Shown here: in pieces, positions 24,091 through 36,010 of the stretch | Position numbering within the stretch: position 1 is the first letter of the stretch | Layout: every line of letters starts with the position of its first letter | Source of the DNA: Gnetum montanum | Lineage: Eukaryota > Streptophyta > Gnetopsida > Gnetales > Gnetaceae | Direction of reading: 5' to 3' | Length of the DNA stretch: 64,000 nucleotides | NCBI GenBank assembly: GCA_015680685.1 | Contig: MNCI01010828.1 | Span: forward strand, 657,751 to 721,750 | Position numbers and translations under genes: made by a program | The notes under the pieces: generated by a model | Database searches by the model: none | What the model was told of the DNA's origin: nothing | The model's input: only the letters and a program-made list of their open reading frames with translations

Positions 24091-24091
24091 T

Positions 24092-24105
24092 TTGGTATCG
24101 AAGCC
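24092..24105 (+). other. Copia primer binding site
   Basis: TTGGTATCGAAGCC lies one base after the LTR. It is a close variant of the TGGTATCAGAGC site complementary to the 3' end of initiator methionine tRNA, used by most plant copia elements. Confidence 0.85.
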
Positions 24106-25829
24106 ATAGATCTCTGCCTTGATGCTTAATTTTGGTTTTCTGGGTTTTGCTGCATTGTTTCTGTCTACAAATTTCTACGATTTTTGTCTATGCATTTCGG
24201 GGTTTCTACAATTTTGTTTGCATATTTTTATGATGTTAGTAGATCTAGTAAGATCTGGAACCTCGATTTAGGTGCCCCCTTTAGCTCAATTAGAATGAGT
24301 GCTTCAGTGTTTGGATCCTTGATTTTTCATGTTGGCCTTATGTTTTCTTCTGGCCTTGGATCTGTTACACTGAGAGAATGGTGCTATCTCGGGCAGTCTA
24401 TCCGATTGAGGCAGTGGGTGCTGTAGGAAGAGTAAAGAATTGAATATTGCTGTTGCTATTTCTGTAAGCGATGGATGGAGTTTTATTACATGCGGTTTTC
24501 AATATGGCTATGAAACTAACGTAAACCGTTTCACACGTAAACTATTTATCATGTTGAATGTTGGCCTTGGCATATTATTTTTCCTTTTCACGCTGCGCGA
24601 TGCTCCAATGAGGATTTTTATTTTTTCGGTTGATTAATGATGGAACCTTTTATTTTTCCTAGTGGTATTTTTGAAATATCCTCTGACATGAAAAAGGAAT
24701 TTTACTGCGATTTGGACATCAATATAAAGTTTTGTCTATTTCAAACACTGTTTTTTTTAAAATTTATTTTATCAATGCTTTGGAATCTAAGTACAGAAAA
24801 GGTCCTTGATAAATGCACAATTTTGGACATTTGAATTTAAATTGATGGCCTTTGAAATATTTAATTTGCTCACATGGGTGAGTAATTTTGGCATTTGGAA
24901 TGACAGTTTTAACACTACCATTTTTCGAAATAAGGATGCATTGATTTAAATGATTCATGTGGCAGAAAATATATATATAGATATATATTCCATTGTTGTT
25001 TTGAAAAATGGCAATTATGGACTCATGTTTTGGTGTTTTTCAAGCAAGAAATGATTGTAGGTTTTTTCATGCTTGCTTAGAATTTAATTGCATTTTGTCA
25101 ATATTGATTTTGATGCATAATGTAATCGTATGTATAACAAGAAAGAAAATTTTTGCATCATTTACTAGTGATCCTTATAATTTGTATAGTCATAGAGTGG
25201 CCACAGCATCTTTGATTATACAAAATTATAAATTAAGAGTTTTGGATCACATAAGTAATTGTGATTAATCACATGTAATATAATAGACTTTATCCCACAG
25301 GAATTTCTATTATATTTAATGTGGTCAATCAGGATGAAATGTTGAATTATTTTTCTTAATTTGCCCACAGGGATTAAGAAAAGGCATATAATTCAATAGT
25401 TTCCTCATAAGGATATATGGATCTATTTGAATTAAAATTTAGCCCACAGGCAATTTTATGTCATTTGATTCATATCTTGCATGTTTTACATTGGTAAATG
25501 TGCCCTAAGGTATTTCATCACATATATAGTATTGTGATTAATCATCTGTCATATGATAGATTTTGTCCCACATGAATTTCCATTATATTTACAGTGATTA
25601 ATCAGGGTGAAGTATTGAATTATTTTTCTTAATTTGCCCACAGGGATTAAGAAAAGGAATATAGTTTAATAGCTTCATCATAAGGATATATGAGTCTGTT
25701 TGAATTAAAATTTAGCCCACAGGCAATTTTATGTCATGTGATTCATATTTTTGCATGTTTACATTGGTACACATGTCCTACAGTTTATAGCCTAAAATTT
25801 AGTGACATAAGCATGTTTATTTTGCAGCT
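24106..25829 (+). other. Copia leader with a possible intron
   Basis: A 1.7-kb untranslated leader separates the primer site from the gag-pol ATG. Two bases before the ATG is a canonical 3' splice site, TTTATTTTGCAG ending at 25827. A GTAAGC donor-like site lies at 24464-24469. If used, splicing would remove most of the leader, including a tandem duplication (25256-25790). Open frames inside the leader are short and unsupported. Confidence 0.5.
25256..25790 (+). repeat. Tandem duplication in the copia leader, two units of about 270 bp
   Basis: The blocks GTGATTAATCA, TTTTTCTTAATTTGCCCACAGGGATTAAGAAAAGG, AAGGATATATG and TTAGCCCACAGGCAATTTTATGTCAT occur in the same order in both units (first unit to about 25530, second after). 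Each unit carries two CCCACAG sequences that look like splice acceptors. Confidence 0.9.
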
Positions 25830-28800
25830 ATGCAACCTGTAAATTACTCTGACTTTAAATGTGACATTCCTGAATTGATGGGTGATAATTACAAGGTGTG
25901 GAAGGAGAGAATTCTCCTTCATTTAGGATGGATGGACATTGATTATGCTATCCGTAAGGATGAACCACCTGCGGTTAATGCAACCAGCCATCCAGATGAT
26001 ATTGGTCTTTATGATAAATGGGAGCGATCTAATCGTCTCTGCGTAATGTTCATAAAAACCAAGATCTCGGCTGGTATACGTGGATCATTGGAACAGTATA
26101 ACAATGTGCGCGCTTTGTTAAAAGCTATTGATGAACAATTTGAAACATCAGACAAAGCGTTGGCCAGCACCTTGATAATGAAGTTCTCATCCATGAAGCT
26201 CACTAGAATTGGTGGTGTGCGTGAGCACATCATGCACATGAGGGACATAGCGGCTCAACTAAAAACACTTGAGGTTGAGATGTCTGAATCTTTCCTTGTG
26301 CACTACATCCTAAACATGCTCCCACCGCAGTATGGACCCTTTAAGATTTCTTACAACACACATAAGGACAAATGGTCAATTAATGAATTGATGACCATGT
26401 GTGTGCAAGAAGAGGGTAGACTTGCCATGGAAGCGAAGGAAAGTGTGCATCTGGCCATGCAAGGAAAGAATACAAAACAAGTCAACACTAAAGGGAAGGG
26501 AAAAATCCCTCCACAAGCTGATATCAAGAAGGAATCTAGATGCTTTTTCTGTAAAAAGAAAGGGCACATAAAGAAAGATTGCCTTAAACATCAGAGATGG
26601 CTTGAAAAGAAAGGTACTCAATCCTCATTTGTTTGTTTTGAATCTAATATGGTTGATGTTAGTCATAACACATGGTGGATTGACTCCGGTTCTACAATCC
26701 ATGTTACTAATTCCTTGCAGGGATTAGCAAACCTAAGGAAGCCAGTAGGAAGTGAGTCATGCATCTATTCGGGCAACAAGATGCGCTCACATGTGAAAGC
26801 GATTGGCACATGCAAATTAGTTTTAAGTAGTGGTTTTGTTTTGGATTTGGAAAGGACATTTTACATTCCTTGTTTTTCAAGGAATTTAATTTCTGTATCA
26901 AGGCTTGTATCATTGGGATTTTCCTTTAACTTTTCAGATACTATGTTCAGTGTATCTTATAGATCTGAAATAGTTGGAAATGGTACATTAACAGATGGTC
27001 TTTTTCAACTTAATTTACAAAACGACACTTCTTACACTTCTATGCATGTTCATGCTGGCATTAAGCGATGTGTTATGAATGAGGAATCCTCTATGTTATG
27101 GCATCGTAGATTAGGCCATATCTCCATTGAGAGAATCAAGCGCTTGGTAACTGATGGAGTACTTAGTACTCTTGATTTTACTGACTTTGACACTTGTGTA
27201 AACTGCATAAAGGGAAAGCAGACCAATGTGTCAAAGAAAGGTGCCAAGAGGAGTTCTGCCATATTAGAAATCATACATACGGATATTTGTAGTCCAGATA
27301 TGGATGCATATGATCAACGGTATTTCATTACCTTTATTGATGACTACTCACGATACATGTATCTCTACTTGCTTCATCACAAAAATGAAGCTTTAGATGC
27401 CTTTAAGGTATTTAAGGCTGAAGTAGAGAAACAATGCGGTAAGCAAATAAAGATAGTGAGGTCTGATAGAGGTGGTGAATACTATGGTAGATACACTGAT
27501 GATGGACAAGCACCTGGTCCCTTTGCTAAGTTTCTTCAAGAGCATGGGATTGTTGCCCAATACACTATGCCTGGTTCTCCGGACCAAAATGGTGTGGCAG
27601 AAAGAAGAAACTGAACATTATTGGACATGGTGCGGAATATGCTTAGCAGCTCCAAGCTTCCTAAGTCTTTGTGGAATGAAGCCCTTAAGACAGCAGTGTA
27701 TATATTAAACCAAGTTCCAACCAAGGCTGTCTCTAGGACACCATTTGAATTGTGGAAAGGTTGGATATCGAGTTTGTGACATATACTCATTTGGGGATGC
27801 CCGTCTGAGGTAAGAGTCTATAATCCACAAGAGAAGAAGCTAGACCCTAGGACCATAAGTGGGTATTTTGTTGGATATGCCGAATGGTCTAAGGGATACA
27901 GATTTTATTGCCCATCACATACTACTAGGTTTGTGGAATCAAGGAATGCTAAATTTCTTGAGAATGACTTGATTAGTGGGAGTCATCATTCCTGGAATGA
28001 AATTCCAGCAAATGATCATGCGGATGCTCAACCCTCTACTTCAAGTACTCGATTGATTGTTGTACACAACACGCCTACAGTACAAATACGTGATGTACAT
28101 CCACCAGTCGTTGAAGTTCCACAAACTGCTGGTCAAGACATAGTAGATCCAGCTGAACAACAGATACCAGTTCCTGTTGAACAGCCCGTTGATCATCTTG
28201 CCCCTCAGGAGCCTGATGAACCAACATTAAGACGATCTACTAGAATAAAGCGATCAGCGATTCCTAGTGACTATATAGTGTATCTACAGGAATCTGACTA
28301 CAACATAGGAGCCGAAAATGATCCTGACACGTTTTCACAAGCCATGAGTTGTAAGGAATCCGACTTATGGTATGATGCCATGAAAGATGAGATGAACTCT
28401 ATGTCCACTAATGGAGTCTGGGATCTTGTCAAGTTGCCCAATGGTGTTAAAGCCATAGGATCCAAATGGGTCTTCAAGACTAAAAGAGACTCCTTGGGCA
28501 ACATTGAAAGATATAAGGCTAGACTTGTTGCCAAAGGGTTCACTCAGCAGGAGGGAATAGATTACATGGAGACCTTTTCTCCTGTATCTAAGAAGGACTC
28601 CCTTCGTGTGATCATGGCATTGGTAGCTCACTTTGATTTTGAACTACATCAAATGGATGTGAAAACAACATTCCTTAATGGTGATCTAGAGGAAGAGGTT
28701 TATATGAAACAACCTGAAGGATTCTCCTCTAATGATGGTGAGCAATTGGTATGCAAGCTTAAGAAGTCTATATATGGCTTGAAACAGGCCTCCCGTCAGT

Positions 28801-29891
28801 GGTATTTGAAATTCCATGATGTCATCACTTCATTTGGCTTTGAAGAAAACATCATGGATCAATGCATATACCAGAAGGTCAGTGGGAGTAAAATCTGTTT
28901 TCTTGTCCTCTATGTGGATGATATCCTTCTTGCAACCAATGATCATGGATTTTTATATGCGGTGAAACAATTTCTCTCTAAGAATTTTGACATGCAGGAT
29001 ATGGGTGAGGCATCTTATGTCCTTGGCATTAAGATCCATAGGGATAGATCTAGATATATTCTGGGTCTATCGCAGGAAACCTATATTAATAAAGTTCTAG
29101 AGAGGTTTCGGATGAAAGATTGTTCACCAAGTATTGCACCCATTGTAAAGGGTGACAGGTTCAATTTGAACCAGTGCCCTATGAATGATTTAGAGAAAAG
29201 TCACATGAGCAACATTCCATATGCTTCAGCTGTTGGAAGCCTTATGTATGCTCAGGTCTGCACACGACCTGACATTGCATTTGCTGTGGGGATGTTGGGC
29301 CGATATCAGAGTAATCCAGGTATCGACCACTGGAAGGCTGCAAAGAAAGTCATGAGGTACCTTCAAGGTACAAAGGATTACATGCTTATGTATCGACGAA
29401 CTGACCATTTGGAGGTGATTGGCTACTCCGATTCAGACTTTGCTGGCTGCGTTGATTCCAGGAAATCAACATCAGGTTATGTTTTTATGCTAGCTGGAGG
29501 AGCCATCTCCTGGAGGAGTGGAAAGCAAACCTTGGTTGCTACTTCCACAATGGAGGCAGAGTTCGTTTCTTGTTTTGAGGCTACTTCACATGGTGTATGG
29601 TTAAAGAGTTTCATATCAGGGCTTAGAATTCTGGATTCAATATCTAGGCCATTACAGATATTTTGTGACAATTCAGCTGCTGTCTTTATGGCTAAGAATA
29701 ATAAGAGTGGCAGTCGAAATAAACACGTCGACATAAAGTACTTAGCCATAAGGGATCGCATTAAAGAAAATAAAGTGGTCATAGATCATATCAGCACTGA
29801 ATTAATGCTAGCTGATCCTTTGACCAAAGGAATGCCACCACGGTCATTCAAGGATCATGTCACTCGGATGGGACTTGGTTCCATGATGTAA
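25830..29891 (+). pseudogene. Copia gag-pol polyprotein, one frame with two nonsense codons
   Basis: A single frame of 1353 codons runs from ATG 25830 to TAA 29889-29891. In order it holds a Gag (UBN2-type) region, a CCHC zinc knuckle CFFCKKKGHIKKDC at residues 238-251, protease DSGS (Asp 285), and the pre-integrase zinc region HRRLGH..CVNC near residue 423. The integrase core follows, with Asp in HTDICSP, Asp in DRGGEY and Glu in NGVAE. Then come reverse transcriptase with YVDD at 1028-1031, and RNase H with SDSDFAG and EAEFVSC. The only lesions are TGA at 27612-27614 (after AERRN) and TGA at 27777-27779, both where relatives have Arg CGA. There are no frameshifts. It would make virus-like particles, cDNA and integration if intact; translation of this copy should stop inside integrase. 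Confidence 0.93.
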
Positions 29892-30160
29892 TATGTTGTA
29901 CAACATTACAGTGTTAATGAAACTCTATTCAGTTGTGTGTTTTCTCATACAGTTGCGCATAAAGTCATTAGAGAACACACACATAAGGTTGGACCGCGAA
30001 TAAACATTGGGTTTGTTCATACAGTTATAGTTACCATATAAAGGAATTGACTTTGAGAAATAATACATTGTAATACATGGAAGATACTACTCGCATTAAG
30101 AGGAACTATCGCCATGATTCATGTATTTGTTTCTTGAAAGTTGGATATTAGAATAAATAT

Positions 30161-30178
30161 GGAGACCAAGTGGGAGAT
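30161..30178 (+). other. Copia polypurine tract
   Basis: GGAGACCAAGTGGGAGAT lies directly before the 3' LTR. It is purine-rich and ends in the GTGGGAGAT typical of plant copia elements; it primes plus-strand DNA synthesis. Confidence 0.9.
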
Positions 30179-30626
30179 TGTAACAATTGTGGAAACATGC
30201 CTCCTACATTGTGACAATTGCGGAAACATGCCTCCTACGTAAACATGGAAAGTCCTAAAAACGATTCAACTTTCTAATGTAACAATGTGATAGCTTTGGA
30301 AATTTCTATTCATTGTTATTGGTAATGGTCTCATATTTTTCTAATAAATGGTAACTGGTTCCGGTGCCTTACGACTTCTTGATGGGAGAACAAGGCACGG
30401 GGAATCAATTGCAGTGTAGCAGGTCCCTTTCACAGTTGCTTACAGTGTGAAAGAAGATCGGAACATTCAGGCATCAATGCCATCAATGGCTGGAGGTCAG
30501 TTCGATCTGTTTTTCAAATTGATTTGTGCATTTTTGTTTCATGCACATTTGTAGATTAAGAGATCTGTTTTTTACATGCTTCCGCTTGTGCAATCCGGTT
30601 TTGATGCACTGGAAAGATTTCTAACA
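30179..30626 (+). repeat. Copia 3' LTR
   Basis: Same ends as the 5' LTR (TGTAACAATTG..TTTCTAACA). It lacks two short segments present in the 5' copy and is followed by GTATG, the target duplication. Confidence 0.95.
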
Positions 30627-30627
30627 G

Positions 30628-31173
30628 TATGTGGATAAGTCTGTGGAATGCATTCAATCTCTCTTTGAGTGCATGCCTTTGGCTGCTTTAGTGGAAAACA
30701 GGATTTTGTGCGTTCATGGTGGGATTTCGCTGAGCCTTGAAAGCCTGGATCGGTTTCGAAGCATTTGCAGACCTTGTAAAGTTCCTTTGAATGGATTGAT
30801 GTGCGATCTTTTGAGGGCTGATCCTGGTCGTTTCGTGGGAGAATGGATTGAGAATAAGAAGAGAGGCTGTTCTTACTGTTTAGGGAAAACTGCGTTGAAG
30901 AATTTCTTGGAGAAATTCAATCTGGACAAGGTTTGCAGGGTTCATGAGTGTGTCAAACGTGGTTACCGTTTCTTCTACGGAAAGTAACGTCTTGTCCTTG
31001 TGTTTTCTGCACCCAATTACAATAATGGAGAACATTCCAATTCAGCTGCTGTTTTCTGCCTTGATTCTAACCTGTCATGGTCCATACATGCATTTCAGAA
31101 TGAACAAGGTTTCATTACTCAACAGACTAAGACTAAGATGGAAGGAAGAGAAGTGTTAGAAATTTGCTGCTAG
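30628..31173 (+). pseudogene. PPP-family Ser/Thr phosphatase, C-terminal part, broken
   Basis: One frame from the copia junction to TAG 31171-31173 encodes the C-terminal half of a PP1/PP2A-type metallophosphatase. Visible blocks are LFECMPLAALVENRILCVHGGIS, then ICRPCKVP, MCDLLRADP, WIENKKRGCSY, CRVHECVKRGYRFF and VFSAPNYNNGEHSNSA. The metal-binding His of HGG and of RVH, and the Tyr of SAPNY, are kept; the usual SDP is ADP and the Trp before it is Arg. A TAA at 30985-30987 interrupts the frame once. The N-terminal half with GDxHG and GNHE is absent. The text upstream of the insertion reads ..ACTAG, so this may be one exon whose upstream exons are elsewhere or lost. Confidence 0.8.
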
Positions 31174-31803
31174 AATCCCACGGTGACTATGATGGTTGTT
31201 ATTCGTCCAAGTAACAGATGGTTATAATTATTATTGTTTCTTTGATTAAGAAATATGGCTGGTTGTTTGCGCGTTACATGCTTGATTCCGTCGGCATTTA
31301 GCATCCTTTTTTTGTTTTTGTTTTGTTATTTTGAATGCCTATTTTATTGAATATGGAATTCAAATATGAAGCTGAATTGAAATTGAAATATACATTATCT
31401 TAGTTTATTATCAATTTTTTTGCTCAAATTTAGTTTGTTGTATTATGAAAGGCCGAATTATTAGGTTATGAGTCATATAGGTTAAAGCGCGCTATTTTTT
31501 TTGGCATGGCAAAAAGAAATTTTATCTCATACATTTTTGAGGTAACTAGTTATTAGGTGAAGCAATTCAAGTCTTAGTTAAAATTTTTTTTAAAGCTAAG
31601 ATCTTTGATAAGCAAAACTAGATTATGTTCTCATGTGGGCTAACAATAGAAACTTGAAGATGAACAAGCATTCTAAACCAAGAGCTCAACTTTGCATCTT
31701 TAATCACCTTAAATAAGAGCAACATACTTTTCTTGATTAACTTAGTACTTATTTTTTAAATAATAAATATAATGTTACAATACAATGTTTGTATGCAATA
31801 TTT
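31174..31803 (+). other. Phosphatase 3' flank, duplicated elsewhere in the window
   Basis: No gene. The stretch aligns with 1670-2260 and continues at 36931-37003 after the foldback and Helitron. Confidence 0.75.
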
Positions 31804-32321
31804 CACTAGCTTAGTTATATATTTATAATATATATCTATAAATTGGCCAAGAGAATCTTATTTGTTTACAAGTAAAAGGTTCTTTGAGTAAAATTTCACG
31901 ACTTCTGGATGAAGAACAAGATTTAAAAACCCAAATTTTCATGCCTTCTGGACGAAGAACAAGAGTTATGTACCTTATTTTTCCTAAGGATGGGTTTTTT
32001 GAAAAAAAATTTCTATCAATTAATGTATGCTCTCACCCTTGGCCGAATTTGTTGTTTTTGATATATAATGCAAATTCGGCCAAGAGTGAGAGAATACACT
32101 AATTGATGGAAATTATTTTTTTAGAAAACTCATCCTTAGGAAAAATAAGGTACAGAACTCTTGTTCTTCATCCAGAAGACATGAAAATTTGGGTTTTTAA
32201 ATCTTGTTCTTCGTCCAGAAGTCATGAAATTTTTTAATCAAAGAACTTTTTACTTGTAAACAAATAAGATTCTCTCAGCCAATTTATAGATATATATTAT
32301 AAATATATAACTAAGCTAGTG
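31804..32321. mobile_element. 518-bp foldback (near-perfect long inverted repeat)
   Basis: The left arm 31804-32051 and right arm 32071-32321 are inverted copies of about 250 bp around a 19-base loop. Matching landmarks are CACTAGCTTAG with CTAAGCTAGTG at the outer ends, CAAGTAAAAGGTTCTTTGA with its complement near 32240, and GGCCGAATTTG with CAAATTCGGCC at the loop. Differences are few. Ends resemble CACTA transposons, but no 3-bp duplication is found. It has no coding capacity. A transcript would fold into a long hairpin. Confidence 0.9.
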
Positions 32322-32416
32322 ATCGCCAGTCGTCTGTTGCAACGATGATTTAAACATAATAGATAAAAATATTATAAGACCATGAAATGCTTTATTGAAT
32401 GATTATAAGAATGAGA

Positions 32417-34105
32417 TCATTCTTCATTAGATTTAATGCGTTGCTCTTCATCCAATCTACTTTGAAGGTGTGAAGCCTTAAATATCTTGATATATCTTTC
32501 TTTGGAGATTAAAGGGAATATCTTCAAACCATTAATACTCCTCACTCGAGATAGTGCCACAAATGTAAGACCTGTTGTTTCTTTGCTACCAACATCTATA
32601 CATGCTTTCTCCAATGTCGTTCCCTGTGACTTATGTATCGTTAAAGCCCATGCTAATCTAAGTGGTATTTGACGAGATCCTCCATGTATGATTGGTGGAA
32701 TGGGTACTTGTCAAGGATGTTCATTATCATATGGTACTCCAATATAGGAGTCAAACTCAATGATGACATACGATGGAAACTATGAAGGTTGACAGTGTGG
32801 ACTATATATTATTTTCTTAGTGACTCCCAATGCACCATTAACCAATCCTGCTTTTGGCCATAGATTAACAATGAGCATAACCCTTGCATCCTTACAAATA
32901 AACACTACTCGGTCCAATTCTCCTTCTAAATCATCCGAAAATTTTACACCATTTGTCTTTCTATCTACTATGCACCATGTAATCGGCTTCTGCATTTTGA
33001 GCAATATTTTTTTATTATGCATATGCACTTTATCCTTTGTATCAAAAAAATGTACAGAATCCTCAAATCCATCTCGCCCATCCGATGTTGATGGAAGTTG
33101 CATTCTCAAGCTTAAAAAGTCATAATCCTCGTCAGTCATATTTTCTTCTTGTATATTCATCAAAACTTCTCTAAATATTTGTTGTTGCGAATCATCACCC
33201 CTTTTTCGATACACAACATCCAATGTTACAAATTTATTGAATGCCAACCACAAATTCTTCACATGTATCTGAGATGATATGTATGGTATAACATCTTTAA
33301 TAGGTGGAAGTTGTGCAAGATCTCCAATGAGTATCATAGATCTACCACCAAAGTTATCTAAATGATTATCTCGAAATATTTCCTTAAGCCTTCGGTCAAT
33401 GCTGCTAAGCAATTTTCCACCTATGAAACTCATTTCATCTATAATAATATACTTTAAGTATTTGTATTTATTTTGCAATGATGACAAAGTTGATGCAACC
33501 AATGGTTTGTAATCTCTGATTCCAATCTTCAACGTAGAATGTACTATAGTTACATTAATATTATACGCTGCAGCACTAGTAGGGGCAAGCACCAATAAGC
33601 TATTCTTTCTCGATGAGCAAGTTCGAATAAATTCTTTACAAATTGTATCAATGAGATACGATTTTCCTGTGCCTACTGTACCTTGAATAATAATCAATAG
33701 AGGAGAAACTTCATCCATTTCGAATTGTTGCATATATAGATGGCCAATGATAATCTTGTAGCATTTCTTCTGTTGAACTCCTAGAGAAGATATGTCCACT
33801 TGATTGTTATTATTTCTTAAATGTGTTATTATCCCATGTGATCTATGACCATGAACAAAATATGTAGTAATCTTTGCAACATCCTCTCCAGGATAGCTCG
33901 CTGACAATTCATTTTGTCTATCTCAATCTTTTAATCCAATCATTTCGAGTTCACTTCGTTGAAAATAAGCTGATGTAAGTAGATGTCGATTTAGTACTTC
34001 AAAATCATATTCAATACCATCCTGTCTTTCTGAAATAATATATGTATACTGCCTCTCTTCCTCGCAAGCACATTCAAACTCTTCATCGAATGTCTCCTCT
34101 TCCAA
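32417..34105 (-). pseudogene. PIF1-like helicase of the Helitron, three nonsense codons
   Basis: A single minus-strand frame of 563 codons contains Walker A GTVGTGKS, Walker B IIIDEMSFIGG, the GDLAQLPP motif and a block reading SFIGGKLLSSIDRRL. The last conserved block is LAWALTIHKSQGTTLEKA..GLTFVALSRVR near 32660-32540. These are in the order of PIF1/Helitron helicases. The frame is broken only by TGA 33920-33922, TAG 32780-32782 and TGA near 32711. The N-terminal piece is acidic (EEETFDEEFECACEEE). The helicase would unwind DNA during rolling-circle transposition. Confidence 0.88.
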
Positions 34106-34348
34106 TTCATAGATGTATCGAACAGAAATCCATTTTCATTCAATTTCTTCGTCATTTCTTCCTAGATCGTGTTTGACATCTCTAAAAGGATAGTATAGTA
34201 ACAGTTTCACCCAACATTAATCTATCCATTTCTCCTCTCCTACTCTTGGAGCTACTCTAAATTTTGGAAATGTTCTTACAATAACTGGTCATAGTCGAGG
34301 CTTCCACACTAGTAGCTCTCTCTTCTTCGAGATAAAGGTAAAATATTT

Positions 34349-34687
34349 CATACTGGTGCTGCAGCATATAATATTAATGCAACTACAGTAAATTCTAGGT
34401 TGAAGATTGGAATTAGAGATTACAAACCATTGGCTGCATCAACTTTGTTATCGTTGCAAAATAAATACAAATACTTAAACTATATTATTATAGATGAAAT
34501 GAGTTTCATAGGTGGAAAATTGTTTAGCAGCATTGACCGAAGGCTTAAGGAAATATTATTACCCTTGCATCCTTACAAATTAACACTACTCGGTCCAATT
34601 CTCCTTCTGAATGATCCCAAAATTTCACACCATTTGTCTTTCTATCTACTATGCACCATGCAACTGGCTTCTGAGCATTTTCTCTAG
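34349..34687. repeat. Scrambled internal copy of helicase sequence
   Basis: Bases 34349-34555 are an inverted copy of about 33370-33577: the plus strand here encodes IGIRDYKPLAAS..IIDEMSFIGGKL. Directly joined, 34559-34683 is a direct copy of about 32880-33000 (shared text ACACTACTCGGTCCAATTC). Two non-adjacent pieces of the helicase gene were thus joined in opposite orientations between the N-terminal domain and the helicase. Confidence 0.88.
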
Positions 34688-34689
34688 TA

Positions 34690-36010
34690 CGAAGGCATTC
34701 CTCGTATCGTTGTTCCAACTCTCATTAAATTATCTGATGGTGCATTTTGTAGCCCTTCACATAATTCTTGGATTGTTAATGGTGCTTCTGTAATATTTTT
34801 TTTGAAGAATACTGATGTTGATTTCAGTGCACAATGTCTCGTTATCATGTTATAAATGTGATACCTGAAAATAAAAATAAAATTCCTATGTAATTAGTTC
34901 ATAAGATGTCAAAAACATGAATGCCATTTAGCAATGTAAATGTAATTAATTTCTGATACCTGAATCTTTTATGACATCCAAATCTTCCATCCTTATATCG
35001 TGGTAGATGTCTAGCATATTCATGTAACATGACATCTTGAACCTTCTTGTAAGGAAGTCACATTTTTCACGTGGAAACAATGTTGGAAATGACATTGGAA
35101 GCATTCCAACTATGTTGAACTCATTGATGGGTGACTCTGAAAGTGTTGGCTATTGTGCATCTAAACTTTCAACAGTTGGATTTTCTAACCAAGCTCTTAC
35201 TAGATCAAGTCCTTTCCTTAGAAGAACAAGACGTGATGCTACTGATGATGTGTGTCTAATAATATTTTCCTCCTTTAAATCAACCAAAGGACCATCAAAC
35301 TGTAATCTCATCTCACCATCCTCCTTAGAAAATCTAATATAACAAATCCTTTCAAAAACATTAACATCTCCTGTATCACTAACATCATCTAAAGCATGCT
35401 CATCTATTTCTACATCCTGATAGAATGGATTGTTCTATTTCTTATACAATAAGGTAGCATACACACGCTTTTTATTTACAACAAAGTTATAGGTTGTTCT
35501 AATTTGATCAACTTATCTTAGTATTAGCATTGAAATTTCATGAATCTTCAAAGGTAGCCTAGTTGCAATTTCAGATACATCTTGCATAAAACTAATGGTA
35601 TGTCCTTTATCTTGTAATTTTTCTCCAATAGCATGCGTAACTTGTAAAATAGGATTAATTAGTGATATAAGAATTTCTTCAACTTTTGATAGTTCTGATA
35701 AGTTTATTGGCTGGGGTTTTAGATATTATCAGCAAAAAAATGCTTAATCTCTTCACCATCATGATTCAAGATTCCCATTACTTTTTCATTTGCACACCTT
35801 GCACATGTTGGACCAAATATTTGTACAGGTTTCATTAACATACTTAAAAAACTTTCATTACAAATACCACATGATCAAGGAACACTAAACTTATCAACCT
35901 CACTTGAAAATCTTGTTATTGCATGCATGATTTGTGTATTTGACTTATGAAGATTTGGATAAGATAACTGATTGTTCATATGTTCAGAAGATATTTGTTG
36001 ATGTTCCATT
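34690..36010 (-). pseudogene. Helitron-like N-terminal domain, degraded
   Basis: Minus-strand blocks in order are CGICNESFLSMLMKP and GPTCARCANEK (about 35890-35790, a Cys-rich putative zinc region), EEILISLINPILQV, FERICYIRFSKEDGEMRLQF (about 35350), a MLPMSFPTLFPREKCDF block (35120-35060) and a YHIYNMITRHCALKS block (34870-34820). This order is that of the domain preceding the nuclease in plant Helitron proteins. Stops and shifts separate the blocks. The HUH nuclease core expected between this domain and the helicase was not found. Confidence 0.65.

Larger units (their letters stand above)
23607..30626 (+). mobile_element. Ty1/copia retrotransposon, nearly intact
   Basis: A 7.0-kb element with LTRs of 484 and 448 bp, a 5-bp duplication GTATG (23602-23606 and 30627-30631), a primer binding site, a long leader, one gag-pol frame and a polypurine tract. 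By eye the LTRs differ by about 11 substitutions over 447 shared positions, plus indels, so it is younger than the gypsy elements around it. The only coding damage seen is two CGA-to-TGA nonsense codons. It is inserted at the upstream edge of a phosphatase exon in the same orientation. Confidence 0.95.

Noticed and set aside
28298-28631. Minus-strand open frames inside the copia pol
   Set aside because: They are shadows of the intact sense frame, with no motifs.
31804-32321. CACTA DNA transposon
   Set aside because: The ends read CACTAG..CTAGTG, but no 3-bp target duplication or transposase is present, and the inverted repeat spans the whole unit.
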